The notes under the pieces were generated by a model. That model saw only the letters and a program-made list of their open reading frames with translations, made no database searches and was not told where the DNA came from. 64,000 bases of DNA from Glaciozyma antarctica PI12 (taxonomy: Eukaryota > Basidiomycota > Microbotryomycetes > Kriegeriales > Camptobasidiaceae). The stretch covers positions 446,607 to 510,606 of the forward strand of contig KZ627151.1 of assembly GCA_002917775.1 (NCBI GenBank), in the 5' to 3' direction. Both the position numbers and the translations under genes were made by a program. Numbering within the stretch: position 1 is the stretch's first letter; each line of letters starts with the position of its first letter. Positions 31,143 to 43,391 of this stretch are shown here, piece by piece.

Positions 31143-32478
31143 ATGGCTGACTCAATCACCGTCTCGTCCCTCTGGGGTAAATCCTGCAGTTCTAAGAGAC
31201 CTGCAATTGGCCTGAACTCACTCGCAGTCTTCCCCATCAAGAGCGCGCGAGGAACGCAGGTCACCGAAGCGACGTACGGCGAAACTGGGCTCGACGTTCG
31301 TCCTATCTCCCCGCGCCGGTGCCCTCTGCTAATCCCTCCTCCGTATCCAGTACGATAGGCACTGGATGATTGTGGAGGAGAAGACGCACCAGTTTCTCAC
31401 AGCTCGCAACATCGGTCGCGTACGCCCCCCTGCCCTCCGCTGCTCACCCTGCTGACCTCCTCCTCGCAGATGATCCTCCTCCACCCCGTCCTCGATATCG
31501 CCAACTCGCTCCTCACCCTACACATTCCCGCCTACTTGACTTTCCCCGCCTCGAGCCACTCGATCCCACTCGTCGCTCCCTCCTCCGCGGAATACCTCAC
31601 CGACCTCAAGATCTGGTCCTCACCACCTCTAGACGGCTACGTCGTCGGTTCTCCCTCCCTCACCAAAGCCCTCTCAAACTTTACGGGACGACCAGTCCTC
31701 CTTGTACAGAAAGGAGTCGAGCGACGCGAAGCTGGTCCGGAGGAAGGGTGGATTGGATCCCTCCCGAACCTCCGACTCGAGTATGACGACGTCTCCCCTC
31801 TCAGCTGGGCAGACCAGTTCCCCATCCTCGTCGTCAATGAGGCGAGTCTGAAGGAGGTGGAGAGGCGGACGATCGCGGACGAGAGGGTGGACAAGGAGCG
31901 GTGGAGCGAGGGAGGGAAGGGGTTGGAGGTGGAGAGGTTTAGGGGGAATGTCGTGCTGAGTGGGGCGGAGGAGTGGGAGGAGGATGGCTGGGCGGAGTTG
32001 GAATTTTGGGAGGAGAGGGAGGACGTCCTTTATGTCGCGAGTCGATGCGCGAGGTGTATGGTGAGCTTTCGGCCGTGTGAGGTGAGATGGGGTAGCTGAT
32101 CGTTCGTCGCAGCTTCCGAACGTCGATCCTGAGACTGGCGTGCGCGACAAGGTTGTCCCCGACCAGATCCTGCGGCCGTACAGGGAAGGCACGTTTTCGC
32201 TTTATCCTCAAAAGACCTGGTCAGCTCTTTCCCTACGTCGAAAGCACTCTCCGACAGCCCAGCTGACTGCTCAGTCTTCTCCTAGTTTTGGCGTGCAGTG
32301 CGTTCCCAAACGATCCAGTGCGTTCCCAGTTCCGCCGTGCGGAGTGGAAGTGGAAGCTGACGCGCTTACTCTCTCAGAGGGGATCTTGCGAGTCGGCGAC
32401 AAAGTTCGTGTCGTCTCAGCCTTTCCCAAGACGCCGGAAGGAGGCTTTGATCGCCCTGAGGACCACCATGTCGCGTAG
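31143..32478 (+). CDS. MOSC-domain protein (mARC-like molybdenum enzyme)
   Basis: MOSC proteins bind molybdenum cofactor; the mARC branch reduces N-hydroxylated compounds. After MADSITVSSLW, a beta-barrel MOSC_N domain follows with VFPIKSARGTQVTEATYGET, YDRHWMIVEEKTHQFLTARN and IWSSPPLDGYVVGSPSLTKA. The core has DQFPILVVNEASLKEV and ERFRGNVVLSGAEEWEEDGW. The conserved cysteine block is SRCARC then MLPNVDPETGVRDK. The MOSC end is GILRVGDKVRVVSAFPKTPE, finishing DHHVA. Introns interrupt it at least six times. No N-terminal membrane anchor is visible, unlike animal mARC. Whether it is a true mARC or a related Fe-S-free MOSC enzyme cannot be settled here. Confidence 0.84.
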
Positions 32479-32832
32479 GAAGCAATGGAGGACCTGCTCG
32501 CCGAGCGAGAGAAAGCTCTGCGTGGTCGCCGCCAGCTCGTTTCTGCTCTACTACTGCTTTCCAGGTCTCTTATAAGGTATCGCTCAATCGCTGATCAGCT
32601 GCGTGCAGGCTCAGGACTCGACGGGATGCGCACTTCACGACGCGCAACGATGAGCTCGCCTGCTTTCTCGCCATATTTGCTCATGCTGCTCTGCTCGAAG
32701 GAAGACCAACCGCGTTTGTTCAAAGACTGCTGCTGAATGGCGAGTGAGGTGCGGGGGAGGGAAAGGATGGTGAGGTGGCGTGTACTTCCAAGGTGCGAAG
32801 GTCCGTTTCCGACGACGAGGAAAGGACGGGTT
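32479..32832. other. Convergent 3' intergenic region
   Basis: Between two converging genes. A short plus-strand open frame (32485-32736) has no recognised content. Nothing else is seen. Confidence 0.4.
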
Positions 32833-34904
32833 TCAAAGAGCAAAAAGTGTGGTAATGAGGTTCAAGTAGAGTACGGTGTGCAGAACGAGAGGAGGAAAAG
32901 CTATCGAGTAGTGTAGGAGAGTCCGTCTTCGAGCCTCGGAGTTGAATCCGCTGGGGGTGATGTCGCCTGTTGAAGCTGCGTCGGCATCATAATCAGCTCA
33001 TCGTAAACCACACACCGAGCGGAAGGTTATGCGTACCGTTTTCGTCGAGGCTTCTGCGAGAAGCGAGTCGTCAGGATCTCGCTCGCAAAGACGTCGCAGC
33101 CTGAAAGCTCACCTCCATCACCTCCGAAACCTGCCCCCACTCGCCATCGATCCCGCTCCCATCATTCCACCTCCAATCGACGTCCCCGCCATCCTACGAC
33201 TCAAGCTGTTCCTCTCAAACTCCGCAAACGCCTCCTCCTGCCTCGCTCGCTCCAGCTCAATCGACGGGAACCCATCGTCGAGCCGCATGTGAGGAGGAAA
33301 GTCGAGCTCGGGAGGTGCGTTGGGGAGGAATCCGCTGGCGTTGAGGCATTGAAGCATGTAGGCGAAGGCGTTGAGGATTTGAGTGTGCGATTTGCGGCAC
33401 GAGTCGTCGATGCGGCGGTAGAGCTGGAAGACGGCTTGCGATTCGAGAGCGTTGTACCAGATTCCCGAGTCGATGGTGGGGTCGGAGCAGAGGTGCGTGG
33501 ATATGAGGCGGAATTGCTGCGTGAGTAGGCTAGACGAAGAGCAAGAGGAGGAGCGAAGAGAAGGTACCTTGAGGTACGTCTGGAGGCTCTTCGCAGTCTG
33601 CGAAATCGTTCCCAAATGAAGCTCGTTACGACGGCGAGCTGCGCAAGATTGTTAGCACTACGGACGAGCTGTGAGTCGAAACAAGACTTACGAGGCGCAG
33701 GAGGAGGAAGTCGAACGCGCTGCTGTTCCTGAACTCGCTCGATAGCAATCAGCGACTCGGCCCACTCCCTCTCCCTATCGCAAATCTCCATCGTCCACTC
33801 GAAGTTTGCGGCTTCGCACTTCGCCCAGAGCTGCCCGTTCAACTCGACTTTCCTTCGCAGCTCCGCAACTCGGTCGTGCCCGACGATATCGAGTCGCTCG
33901 CGCATCGTAACGGTGTTCGAGCCTCCTTCCGGATCCGGCCTTTCTACCTCGACGACGACTCCTCCCTCGCTGGCTAACCCCAGAAGCCCTCCCGACATGC
34001 GCCAAATGCCCTCGGCGATGCGACGCCACTGCGCGATTCCGACGACGAGCTGGTCGAAGTAGGTGAGGAGCGAGAGGACGAAAGCGATGGTGAGTTGACC
34101 GAAGCGAGGTTGAAGAAGGCTTGCGTCGCTGTGGGTCGGAAGGTGCTTGGCGAGCTCCTCGATGCAGAATGCGAGCTTGCAGAGCGCCGTCTGAAATGGC
34201 TCTTGCAGCTCGTCGAGGCGCTGACCGATGGTGAGAACGGAGCTGGGTTGATAGAGTCGCTGGAATTATGGAACCGTTAGATCTCAGGAACAGAGGATCG
34301 AGGAACGCGACCGACTTCAGGAGCGCCGCCGCCGGAGCAAGGGTAGACGAAGAGAGGGATCGCCTGCGAAGGGGAGTCGATGAGTCGCTTGTCCTGCTAC
34401 CTCGCCTCAAAATCAGGAAGACGTACTCGAGGCTGTCGGGGAGAGGACTGAAAAAGATGGGTTAGCTGGAGTTTGGCTCAGGGACGCCGAGGGGGACTCA
34501 CCCAAGAGATGGAAGGCGCCCTCGAAAGCTGAACCCCACCCATCGGAGAAGCAACGCGAGAAGCTTCCCCACCAACTCGCTCGTAAGACGACGCAGTCCT
34601 CGTACTTCCACCGGGGATGGCCGATTGCGAACGAGCGGGGGACGCCTGGCGAAACGAGCTCTGCCTGGTGGGAGGGGCTGGTCGACCGCTACTACCACCG
34701 ATCGAGAAGCTAGGAAGTGCCGGCGAAGCTGCACGAGCGCTGCCTCCTCTCATCGGCCGATACTGCGACGAACCGTCAGCTAGCTCCTCCCTCAACATCG
34801 AAAGCTCCACGCACTTCGGCAGGACCGACAGACGCTGCTCCCCTCCTCGAGAGCATAGATGGTCGATGCAGGACCCCAGCTGAAGGATAGGTCTGCGAGT
34901 CCAT
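32833..34904 (-). CDS. Unknown helical protein with a possible C-terminal membrane anchor
   Basis: I do not know this family. Starting at ATG 34902-34904 (MDSQTYPSAGVLHRPSMLSR), the first 100 residues are Ser/Ala/Arg-rich and probably disordered. Next come AIPLFVYPCSGGG and a long helical core: QRLDELQEPFQTALCKLAFC, IEELAKHLPTH, FGQLTIAFVLSLLTYFDQLV, and IAQWRRIAEGIWRMSGGLLG. Later blocks include CEAANFEWTMEICDREREWA, STHLCSDPTIDSGIWYNALE, LYRRIDDSCRKSHTQILNAF and RLDDGFPSIELERARQEEAF. Two canonical introns then lead to HYSIAFPPLVLHTVLYLNL as a possible tail anchor before TGA 32833-32835. The final exon rests on splice signals alone, so the anchor is less sure than the core. Confidence 0.6.
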
Positions 34905-35550
34905 CTTGAGGAACGAAGTGGCCGCTGTTGGGGGAACCGCGGAGGCCGCTCGATGGGGCGGCGAGGTGGGGTGGTGCTGGGGCGGGTTGGCGTGCCTGAA
35001 CGTCGTCGGAGGAAGAGATCCTTTGTCGAGGAAGACTTAGCGCAAGGGAGACATCGGGAGGAAGCACCCTTGCGCGGGAAGAATTGAAGTCTTCCTGCAC
35101 GGCGACGATCTCCGCGGAGAACCGAGGAGACCGCAGGTCTCTCGTTCGGCCGTTCTCCCCAGATCCAAGTATAGGTCTTTCAGTATTTCTGAAGGCTGGC
35201 CTTGGCTACAAGTTGTAGCTTCCTGAAGAATACCGAGGCGCGCAGAGATCTAGTCCGCGGAGATCGCGACTCGAAGTTCTGGAGCAATGCGGGCGTGCGA
35301 AGGCTCGAGGCAGCTTCGTCTCTCAATGAAAGCATAGCTGCACGCGACTCTGGCGCAGTTGAGCGAGAGTTGGCGCGACGACGTCGAGGGGAGCTGCGGC
35401 GACAAGCTCGAGCACCCATGCCATCGTTACAGCACAAACGAACAACGACGGCTAGTATCTACCAACTTCAAGCAAGCTACAGGAAACCTCACAACCACCA
35501 GCACCACTCGAAACCTCTCTATCGAGAAGCACTCCCCGTCCCTCGCCCTC
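34905..35550. other. Intergenic region between two minus-strand genes
   Basis: About 645 nt. Overlapping frames on both strands show only Arg/Ser-rich, non-conserved sequence. Likely the 5' leader of the gene to the left and the 3' UTR of the gene to the right. Confidence 0.35.
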
Positions 35551-38500
35551 CTACATCTCCCCATTCTCCCCTTCCTCTCTCGACAGCGGAGTCCCGTACG
35601 AATACTGCGTTGCCCAGCTCTCCTGCTCGGCCACCTCGCCCCCATACCCTCCCTGCGCGTACGCCCCTCCTCCTACCATGCTGATCCCCAACCCATCTCG
35701 CGGCGACTGCATCTGGTACGCGCTCGTCAACAGCGAGTCGTACCCCGACCCACTCGCCATCCCGTACGGAGTCTGAGGGGAGAACGAAGGGGTAGGGTAG
35801 GAAGATGAGGAAGGAAGGTTGTTGTAGTGCGGGCTGGCGCTGGCGAGGGGAATGGCTCCGCTGCGGTACGACGACTGGTACGGGCTTGCTCGGTAGCCCA
35901 TGCTCGGCGGAGGGGCGGGAGTCGAGTAGTACGAGCTGGGAGGGGGAACGGTGGTGGTCCAGTACTGCTGGTACGGCGAGGGATAGGAGGAGGGATTCGG
36001 TTGGTGGGAGTAGGAGAATGGGTAGGGTGCGGGATAGGGGGACGTCGGGGAAGGCGAGTGGGCGGGAGGGGCGGGGAGAGGGAAGGCTGGTGGAGGGAAG
36101 GGCGAGCCGGGGATGCTGGATGGGCGAGAATCGGCCTTGAGGACGGAGGAGTAGACGTTCTTGTTGGCTCGAGAATTGGGACGCGGCCTGGCGGCTTGTC
36201 CTTCCGTCGTCGAGGAAGGCGCCGTGTCGGGAAGAGAGAGGGACGTCGGTGCGGGAGTCGATTCAGTCGATCGGTGGGTGACAGGGTAGGCGTTGCCGAA
36301 GGAGGTGGACGGAGGGACGCCCGAATGGGAGGGGACGACTTGCTCGGGCGCCTGCGAAGGTTGGCGATCCCCGTTCTCCCTCGCGCCGGCATTCGCGCTC
36401 GACTCCTTCGCCGTCGCCGTCTCCCCATCTCGCTCGCCACCCGACTGCCGCTCGTCTCCTATCTCCGAGCCACCGCGCTGCGACCTCGACTTGACCCTCG
36501 TCGAGCGTCGCCTCCCCGACTCGGATCCAGCTCCCTCCCCGATTCGAGTCGGTTCGAGGAGACGCTCCTGCTCTGGCGATTTGCGCTCCTGCTCGTGCGA
36601 GGCGGGCGAGATGTGCTGCAGCTGGACGTGTGGCGAGGGGTGGCGTTGCGGGTGCGACGGGTGCTGATACTGTTGCTGGTGTTGGCGTTGAGGCTCGTAC
36701 TGTTGCTGGTGCTGGTGCTGCGGCGGCTGGTTCGCGTAAAGCGAATACTGCTGGAGCTCGTGTTGCTGGAACGTGGAGGGTCGCACTTCCGAGGCCTGCC
36801 TTCGATGCTGGATGTCACGCTCATACTGCTCTTGCCGGAAGTGATGCTGATGCTGATCGAGGGAGATCCCCGAGGGACGGATTGGAAGCGAGGCGACTTG
36901 ATGAGAGGACGAGGCCTGAGACTGAGTCGCCGCGAAAGGATAGGGCGACGACGTGTGGGGAGGAGGAAGTGGCTGAGAGTGGTAGTAGTTTTGCTGGCGG
37001 TGCTGAGGAGGTCCTATCAGAGGGTAGGTCGATTCAGCAGGTCGAGCTGAGGAACCGCGCTGCCAAGCGTAGCTCGTCGAAGCCGCGCTGTTGGCGACGG
37101 ACAGGGCCATAGGACTGGAGCGAAAAGATGGGTCAGCTACGGGGCCAGCAGAACGAGCGAGAGACGACGCACGCGAGCGAAGGAGGAGGCGAGCCAGCCG
37201 TCGCAGTCGAGTAGTTCTGAACGATCATCGGAGGAAGAGCTGGCGGCGAATGGCTTCTGCAGTTGTTTAAGCGAGGTGAGCTGCGCCCAATCTCTACGAG
37301 AGAAGCCCAACGAACCCCCTTTTCGGCGCGTCAACCGACCTCCCCCCCTTCGAATCCACTTCGTCCTCTTCTTCTCCGGCTCCTCGTCCTCGTCCTCCTC
37401 CCTCTCCTTCCCCTTCCCACTCGAAACCATCCCTCCCTCCCCACTCTCAAAGCACCCAAGAACCTCCTCGATCGTCGGCTGCGCCAATAGCGGTCCAGCG
37501 CTCTTCACCGCCGCCTGCGAATCCCAGACCACTTTCGTCGCAGCCTGAACGTACGCGAGCGCTTCGATCCAGCTCCGCACGAGCTCCCGAGTGACCTTGT
37601 GGCCTTCTCCCTTGGCGAGCGGGGTGTGGTCGAGGCCGAGAGAGAGTGAGAGAGGGTGCGTGGTAGGCTGCGGAAAGAGGATGCGGAAGGAGGCGCCGAT
37701 GCGGGTGGTGGTGGCGCGGATGAGGAAGATGGCGACTGTAGAGACGGAAATCAGCCGAGGTATAGGAAGCGGCACTTGGGCTTAAGGCACCTTTGTTATC
37801 GGTAACTGGAAAGGCGGGGATGTCGACGGCGCCGGACGCGCAAAAGGACTGCGTGATGATGGATTAGCGAAGAGATCTGGCATGGGGGGCGAGACAAGGG
37901 CATAAAGAGTAGCGGCTGGAGGAAGGATCATCATCAGCGAGGAACACAAGAAGTTAAGCGCGAGGCGTACTTCATAATCAAGCACAACGCAGATCGGTGG
38001 ACAGCTGAAGGCAAACTTCCGATGCTCTTCTCGACGGCCACTTGCGAAGCCGACTGCAGAGCTTCGTCTGCACGAGCAGGAGAGATCAGCAACTGGACGC
38101 GCGGGGTGTGAGAGAGAGCCTCGACTGACCTCGACCTGCTTCAATGCGCGCGCTTTGCACGAGTTCGGTAATGCGGAGGTAGAGGTGGGAGAGGCGGGGA
38201 GTTGGAGAGGATGCGAGAGACTCGTGGAGAGGGGCGGGGCGAAGGTGGACGTAAGGACGTGATGCTGAGCGGGGGTTGGCGATGGGTGGGCCGACGGTGT
38301 TGGCGCGTTTCGCTGGAGCAAAGAGATCGAGTCAGCTCCCTCCTCCCCCATTCCCCTCCACCCCACTGACAAGGACGCACGTGTTGGTTTGGTCCTCGAG
38401 GGACCCTGGACTGGTCCCGCTTGTCGATTCGCCTTGACTGGAGCGGAGGCAGTCCTCTTGACGGGAGCCTTCTTCGCCTTCTTCTTCTTCTTCTTGCCGA

Positions 38501-38696
38501 CCTCCTGCTCCTCCTCAAAGTTATCCTCCGACTCCTCAGCCGAATGCGCGGCTGGGTCGTGTTCGCTCACGTCCGAGTCGGAGAGGGAGCTGAGCGAGCT
38601 GACGTCGTCCTCCTTCCCACGCGCGCGCTGCTTCTCCACGGGGCGCATCCGCTTCCTCAGGCTGTAGATGGGCTCGGTAGCGGACTGGTCGGCCAT
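35551..38696 (-). CDS. Large unknown nuclear-type protein with long low-complexity tail
   Basis: I do not recognise this protein. It starts MADQSATEPIYSLRKRMRPV at ATG 38694-38696. A Ser/Asp-rich patch, then a basic run with six lysines (GKKKKKKAKKAPVKR), suggest nuclear location. Mid exons give a compact block: LIRATTTRIGASFRILFPQP, HPLSLSLGLDHTPLAKGEGH and VRSWIEALAYVQAATKVVWD. A second acidic/basic patch (EEDEDEEPEKKRTKW) precedes a spliced junction (NYSTATAGSPPPSLAPMALS). About 500 residues of Gln/His/Pro/Ser/Tyr-rich sequence follow, ending SREEGENGEM. Joining the N-terminal block to the tail depends on two introns near 37.1-37.3 kb, one with a weak GTTGAC donor; it could instead be two genes only 27 bp apart, which is less likely. 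Confidence 0.52.
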
Positions 38697-40452
38697 GGTG
38701 CGCGCTGGGGTCCGGTCGTAATCGGGAGCTTGAGAGGAAGGCGAGGACGTGGAGAGAGCTGGCGGAGGGAGGTGTTGCCCTGGTCGGGGGTAGTGCCGCG
38801 TGCGTGTGAGGCGGTGGTCGAGTCGAGTCCCACGGAGGAAGTGGCAAGGGGAACGGGCGGAGGGAGAGAAACGCGGCCTCGAAACTGAGCTCCTCCTGCC
38901 AGGTTCTTCCTGAAACCAAATCGAGGTCAGATTTGGCTCCTTCCTCTCGTGTAGGAGAGCTCCTTACTGCTTGCGTGTCTTCCCCCCCGCTTTCAGCTGA
39001 CTCCAGGCCCAGAAGTGGAGCCCCTGAAGTCGCCCCAACGCGCGTCGCTCTCGGACCCTCTTCGTCTCGATCTTCTTGCGCGCGACGAAGTGTCCAGGTT
39101 GAAGGGGCTTGATCGTACAGGTCTAAACGCCTATCCACCTGCGTGCGAATCGACCCATCAGCGCGCCTTCCTCGACAACGAGCGAGCCACAACCTAGCTC
39201 GAGCCGGGTCCTTCCTTCGCCGCTTACTGCTCGCTCACACCGTCAACTGCGGTGCGATTACACCTGTTGTCGCTCGTAAGTCCCCGCTGAGCCCCGCCAA
39301 GAAGCTCGCTCACCTTCTCCCCAGCTCCTTCAAGCAGGACGACAGCCACCGGCGCTCCTCCGCACCTGTCAACTTCCGCAAAGACCTCAGAGCCAAGCAG
39401 TTCCGAAGCAGAAGTGGGTCGCTCGGGAAGACGCGCTAGGTTGGACATGGGCCTCGAGCAGGGGACAGTGCTGGCGTCGTCGGTCGTTCGAGACTCCGCG
39501 CGCGTTCAGCGAGCTTCGACGGCAGCTGGAGACGAAGAGCAGTTTTTCTGCGAGCTGGACGTATCGCAGCTTGCGCGTTGAGCAGAGGGCCCTGGGGGGT
39601 GCCGCTTGCTGCCGCGTTCCTGCTCCACGAACCTCGCCTGCGTCACTGGGGTGAAGGCCCGCGCGGTCGTTTTGAGATTGAGCGGATAGGGACTGGCGGG
39701 CTGCTTTGAGAGAGCGATTCGCGTTGAACAGCGCTCCGGAAGAGGAGACTATGGTCGAAGATCTTCGGCAGGCGCGCAAGCGAGATCTTCCGTTGTGATT
39801 GGCTCACTCGCGAAGCCTACGACCTCTTCTCTGCGCTCTGTGGCTCCGCTCTCTGCTCGCAATCTTCGTATCGATCTTAATTTACCCGGCAACCAGCCAG
39901 CTGTCGTGGCTGAACACCAAAATCGCGCTCAAAACACCTTCACTCGGAATCTGCGCTCTCTCGGCGGCGCGCGAGGGTTCCTCCCTCCCAGCTCACGCAG
40001 CGTTGACATTCACAAACCTGCTGAAGATCTGTTTGTCTTGAGAACGTTAGATCAATGCGCCCCTCCACCCCTTAACCCGACTCACCCGATTCAGGATAGT
40101 CTCGAGTGATTTGACGGGGAAGAAGAAACTCGAGCTGCGAGGACGAGGTTCGCACTCGGTGAAGGCGACGAAAGTACCCCAACTTCGGCATGGATGATGG
40201 ATGAGAGAAATCGCTGAGAGCTGGAATTTGATCGCGGTGCTCGGTAGCGAGTTTTCGGCCAGGTGAGGGTTGCTGCCTCAACGCTGAGCGAGACTTGCGC
40301 GCAAACGAGCATGATAGAGAGAGAAGGTTGAGCGCAGCAGGAGAGATGGAAGGTAACGAGATTTGCGATGCTAGCGACGAGTATTTACATATAAACGACG
40401 ACGAGGGGAGGCTGGTGCTGCTTCTAAATGCCAATCGCGTTGCTGCCACTGA
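38697..40452. other. 1.75-kb gene-poor region
   Basis: Promoter of the large unknown gene and the 3' flank of the secreted array. Several open frames exist on both strands (for example 39143-39439 plus, 39387-39779 minus), but none has conserved-looking content. This is the first of three long empty stretches around the secreted proteins. Confidence 0.4.
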
Positions 40453-41366
40453 TCAGACCTTCTTGATCGTCCAGAGCTGATCGTTTGATTTCTGCATCTT
40501 TCCATCAGCCTCATCCCAAGCAGCGAGAGAACGACGCCGACGCACCTTATTCCACACGGAAAGAACGGTACTCTTGTACCCACCCGCCGTCATCAGCGAC
40601 GCCCCCGTCACCGCCTTAGGAGACTGATCCCCAATATGATCATGCGCGATAATATAGTACATCTCCACCAACGCTCGTTCGTCGACAAAGCTTTCCTCAA
40701 AGACTCGAGACCGCTTGCCGACTTCTCCGACGTGCTTGACGAGGTACCACCATTGCTTCGTCTTTTCGAGAGTCTTGGTTCCGGATTGACCGCTGCCGAC
40801 TGCGAGAAATATCAGCTTTGAAGCGGCGAAAGCAGAGGCAGAAAGCGCACCAGCGCAGGCGTCTAAGGGAGTCGTCAGTTCGACTCCGAAGCGAGAGTAG
40901 AGGAATGAAACGTACAAGAAACCATCGCATGATTCGCTCCACCATTCTTCTTCGCATCCCACTGCGCACTCGCACCTGCACACACCACTCCATCAGTCCG
41001 CAACCCCAGAATCAAAAGCCGCAAACAACTGAACGCACATTTCCCTTGTCCGCTAATCCGCACGAGGTTATCCTTGATCTACTCCACACCATCAGCTCCT
41101 CACCCCTGCTGGAAGAAGCGAAAAAAACGCACTTGAATCTCCACCGGCGTCCCCTTCGCAATGGGGAACAAATTCGTCACCTGCCCCCTCACAAAGCTCA
41201 ATCGCTTCCCACTCTTGACGTGCGTAATAACGTAGTTCCCATTCCCCTTGAGCGGCATCTTGGAGGCTTTGACTTGGAGGTTGATGAGGTTGATGGCGCT
41301 GGCATCGGTTGCGCAGGAGGCGAAGGGGAGGAGGAAAGCGAGGAGAGTGAAGCTGGTGATTCGCAT
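40453..41366 (-). CDS. Secreted protein A of a tandem three-gene family (short form)
   Basis: The product has a clear signal peptide (MRITSFTLLAFLLPFASC). The first domain carries YVITHVKSGKRLSFVRGQ, then IKDNLVRISGQGKCASAQWD and HAMVSYACAG. A TLEKTKQWWYLV block follows. The C-terminal domain has EMYYIIAHDHIGDQSPKAVT, then GGYKSTVLSVWNK and the end DQLWTIKKV. The same landmarks in the same order occur in the two genes to the right, so this is the third paralogue. It lacks the Ser-rich linker and the extra block that the others have between the KQWW motif and the DHL-type motif. Motifs such as QW/QWW spaced through the chain and the NVxTGKxL-like strand recall beta-trefoil lectins, but the match is weak. 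Four introns are seen. Function unknown. Confidence 0.75.
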
Positions 41367-41386
41367 CGTTCGTTCGTTCGTTCGTG
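41367..41386. repeat. (CGTT)n microsatellite before the start of gene A
   Basis: Five CGTT-type units sit directly upstream of the start codon of secreted gene A, in its 5' UTR. Confidence 0.7.
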
Positions 41387-41820
41387 GCGTGGAAGGGAGG
41401 AGGCAAAGCAGAGATTCCTTTTCGAGGGCGACTATACAGCGCTCCCCGAGCGAGAGAAGGGAGGGACGTGAGGACGGAAATTCGCCTAGGTCGAGGCCTC
41501 CCCACGACGAATTTGGTTCTGCCCCCGATTTTTTGGGGTTCGACGAACTGAACCGCGCTTCGATGTGAGGGCCTCAATCCCCTTTGCGATCGAGGTAGAA
41601 CGATGGAGCAGAAGGCCGCGGACCAGCGCAGACGACGAGCAGGGCTTCGCAAGCGGGACGTTCTTGAGCAGGTCTTCGCAACCGGGACGTACTCGAAAGA
41701 ATCGTCTCGTTCCACAGGAGGAGAAAGCTGTCTAGCGGCTTATAGTGCAAACAGCTGAGAACTGGCCTCGCTGCGGGGTATAGTAGGAAGGGAAGGATGC
41801 GATATGAGGGGAGGAGACGT
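41387..41820. promoter_or_regulatory. Promoter of secreted gene A
   Basis: About 430 nt between paralogues A and B. It should contain the gene A promoter and the gene B terminator. A TATAGTG-like sequence occurs near 41740; no site is firmly assigned. Confidence 0.35.
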
Positions 41821-43391
41821 TCAGGCGGAGGTGACGATCCATTGCTGGTTCTCGTCCGTCTGCGAAGAATCGTCAGCGGTGAAGAGGGGCGAAGGGAGGA
41901 AGGGGGGAGTGTAGAGAGGGAGGGAACGAACCTTGTCGAGGACGACGAGTTCTTGAGAGATGTACCCGCCGAAGGTGTCCATCTGGGACGAGCTGATTGC
42001 GCGCGTGTCCATATCCGTCAAGTGGTCGGTCGTGATGCTATCGAATGCGAAAACGTCAGCTTTGAAGCGAGGAGGGAAGGAGAGGAACGCACATGCAGTA
42101 GGTCGAAGCCGCACGACGCTCAATCTCGCGCTTCTCAACAGCGTGAGCGATCCCGACGTGTCCTCCGCGCTTATGCTTGGTGAATCGCTTCCTGTTCGCA
42201 GCCCAGTATGCCTGGAGACGAGCCTCGCACTCGACGTGTCCTCCTCCCTTCTTGTCGCTGTACACGTACTGCGTGCTTTCGAGTCAGTTTTTCGCAGCTA
42301 GATTGGCGGGGCGAACGACAAACGGGCCAGTGGGCAGCGAGCCACCATCCGGGGTGACGGCAGACCCAGGTGTACCTAGATCGCGAACGGCCTGAGCACT
42401 GGTTCCGCAATACTAAGCGCGAAAGACGAACCGGTTCTTGGGGTCGACGCTGGAGCTCGATTCTTCCGCAGAAGAGGTAGAGCTGGGCGAGGCGGAGGTG
42501 AAGTCAGAGTCGGAAACTGAGGAGCCTTCGGACGAGGAGCCGCAGGGGATGAGCTTCCAAAGCTGCTTGGCGAGGACTGCGAGAGGGAAGGACGAGCGGG
42601 ATTAGTAAAGCGGCGTCGATACTGGCGAGCGAAGACTTACCGAGGTCCGACTCGTTTGAGACGGCGTCAGCTCCGACTGAGGCGATGGAATCGAGCGTTA
42701 GCTGTGCTCTCACAGAGTGAAAGATCGAAAAACTCACCCTTGCAGGCGTACGAAACTGCAAAGAGCGACAAGTCAGCTCCTTCGCACGCCGCCGTTCGAG
42801 GAAGACTCACCCGCGGCGTAATCCCATGATCCAGCGGCGACTCCCTTGAGAGTCTGGAAACCCCACTGGGCGGACGCGCACTGTCGAATCGCGTTAGCTT
42901 CCGCACGAGAGCGAAAACGGGAAGACAGCGCACCTTGGTCAAACCTGAGCGGGGAGAACGTCAATTCAGGGGCACGCGAACGTCGAACAAGAGGGGCGCA
43001 CCATTGATGACTGTCCCAGTATCTCCCTCCCCACTATCCGTCTCTAGCGCAACAGCCGTCTTCTCACTCTGGGTGTGGAAGTTGGTCGTGTCCGAATTGC
43101 GGACAAAGGAGAGGAACTGCGTTCAACGCCGATCAGCTCGCCGCACCCCTCCTCCCTCCCAAGCCCTCACCTTCCCAGTAGCGACGTTCTCGAGCGTATA
43201 AGATCCATCGAAAGTGATAGCGGCGTTCTGCGGGAACTGGGTCAGTGCGCCCTCCTGAAGCCCCTTTGTCCTGTCCTCCAGCTCACAGTGATAGCAGAAG
43301 CGACAGCGGCGTTGTTCACGACCCCACCTTGGGCGTTGACGAGAGCTGCCAGCACAGCGAGGGGCAGGGTGAAGGAGGTGAAGGACCTCAT
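41821..43391 (-). CDS. Secreted protein B of the tandem family (two-domain form)
   Basis: The signal peptide is MRSFTSFTLPLAVLAALVNA. The first domain shows GSYTLENVATGKFLSFVRNS, then LTKCASAQWGFQTLKG, AVSYACKG-type (here VSYACKG), and VLAKQLWKLIPCG. A Ser/Thr-rich linker follows (SVSDSDFTSASPSSTSSAEE), probably O-glycosylated. The second domain has QYVYSDKKGGGHVECEARLQ, AYWAANRKRFTKHKRGG, TTDHLTDMDTRAISSSQMDT and GGYISQELVVLDKTDENQQW, ending IVTSA. Many short exons are used. The aligned landmarks prove kinship with genes A and C. I know of no named family for this. A wall-associated or lectin-like role is inference from secretion, the glycosylated linker and repeated QW motifs. Confidence 0.78.

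Noticed and set aside
38461-38500. CTTCTT repeat as a microsatellite locus
   Set aside because: It encodes the six-lysine run of the protein starting at 38696.
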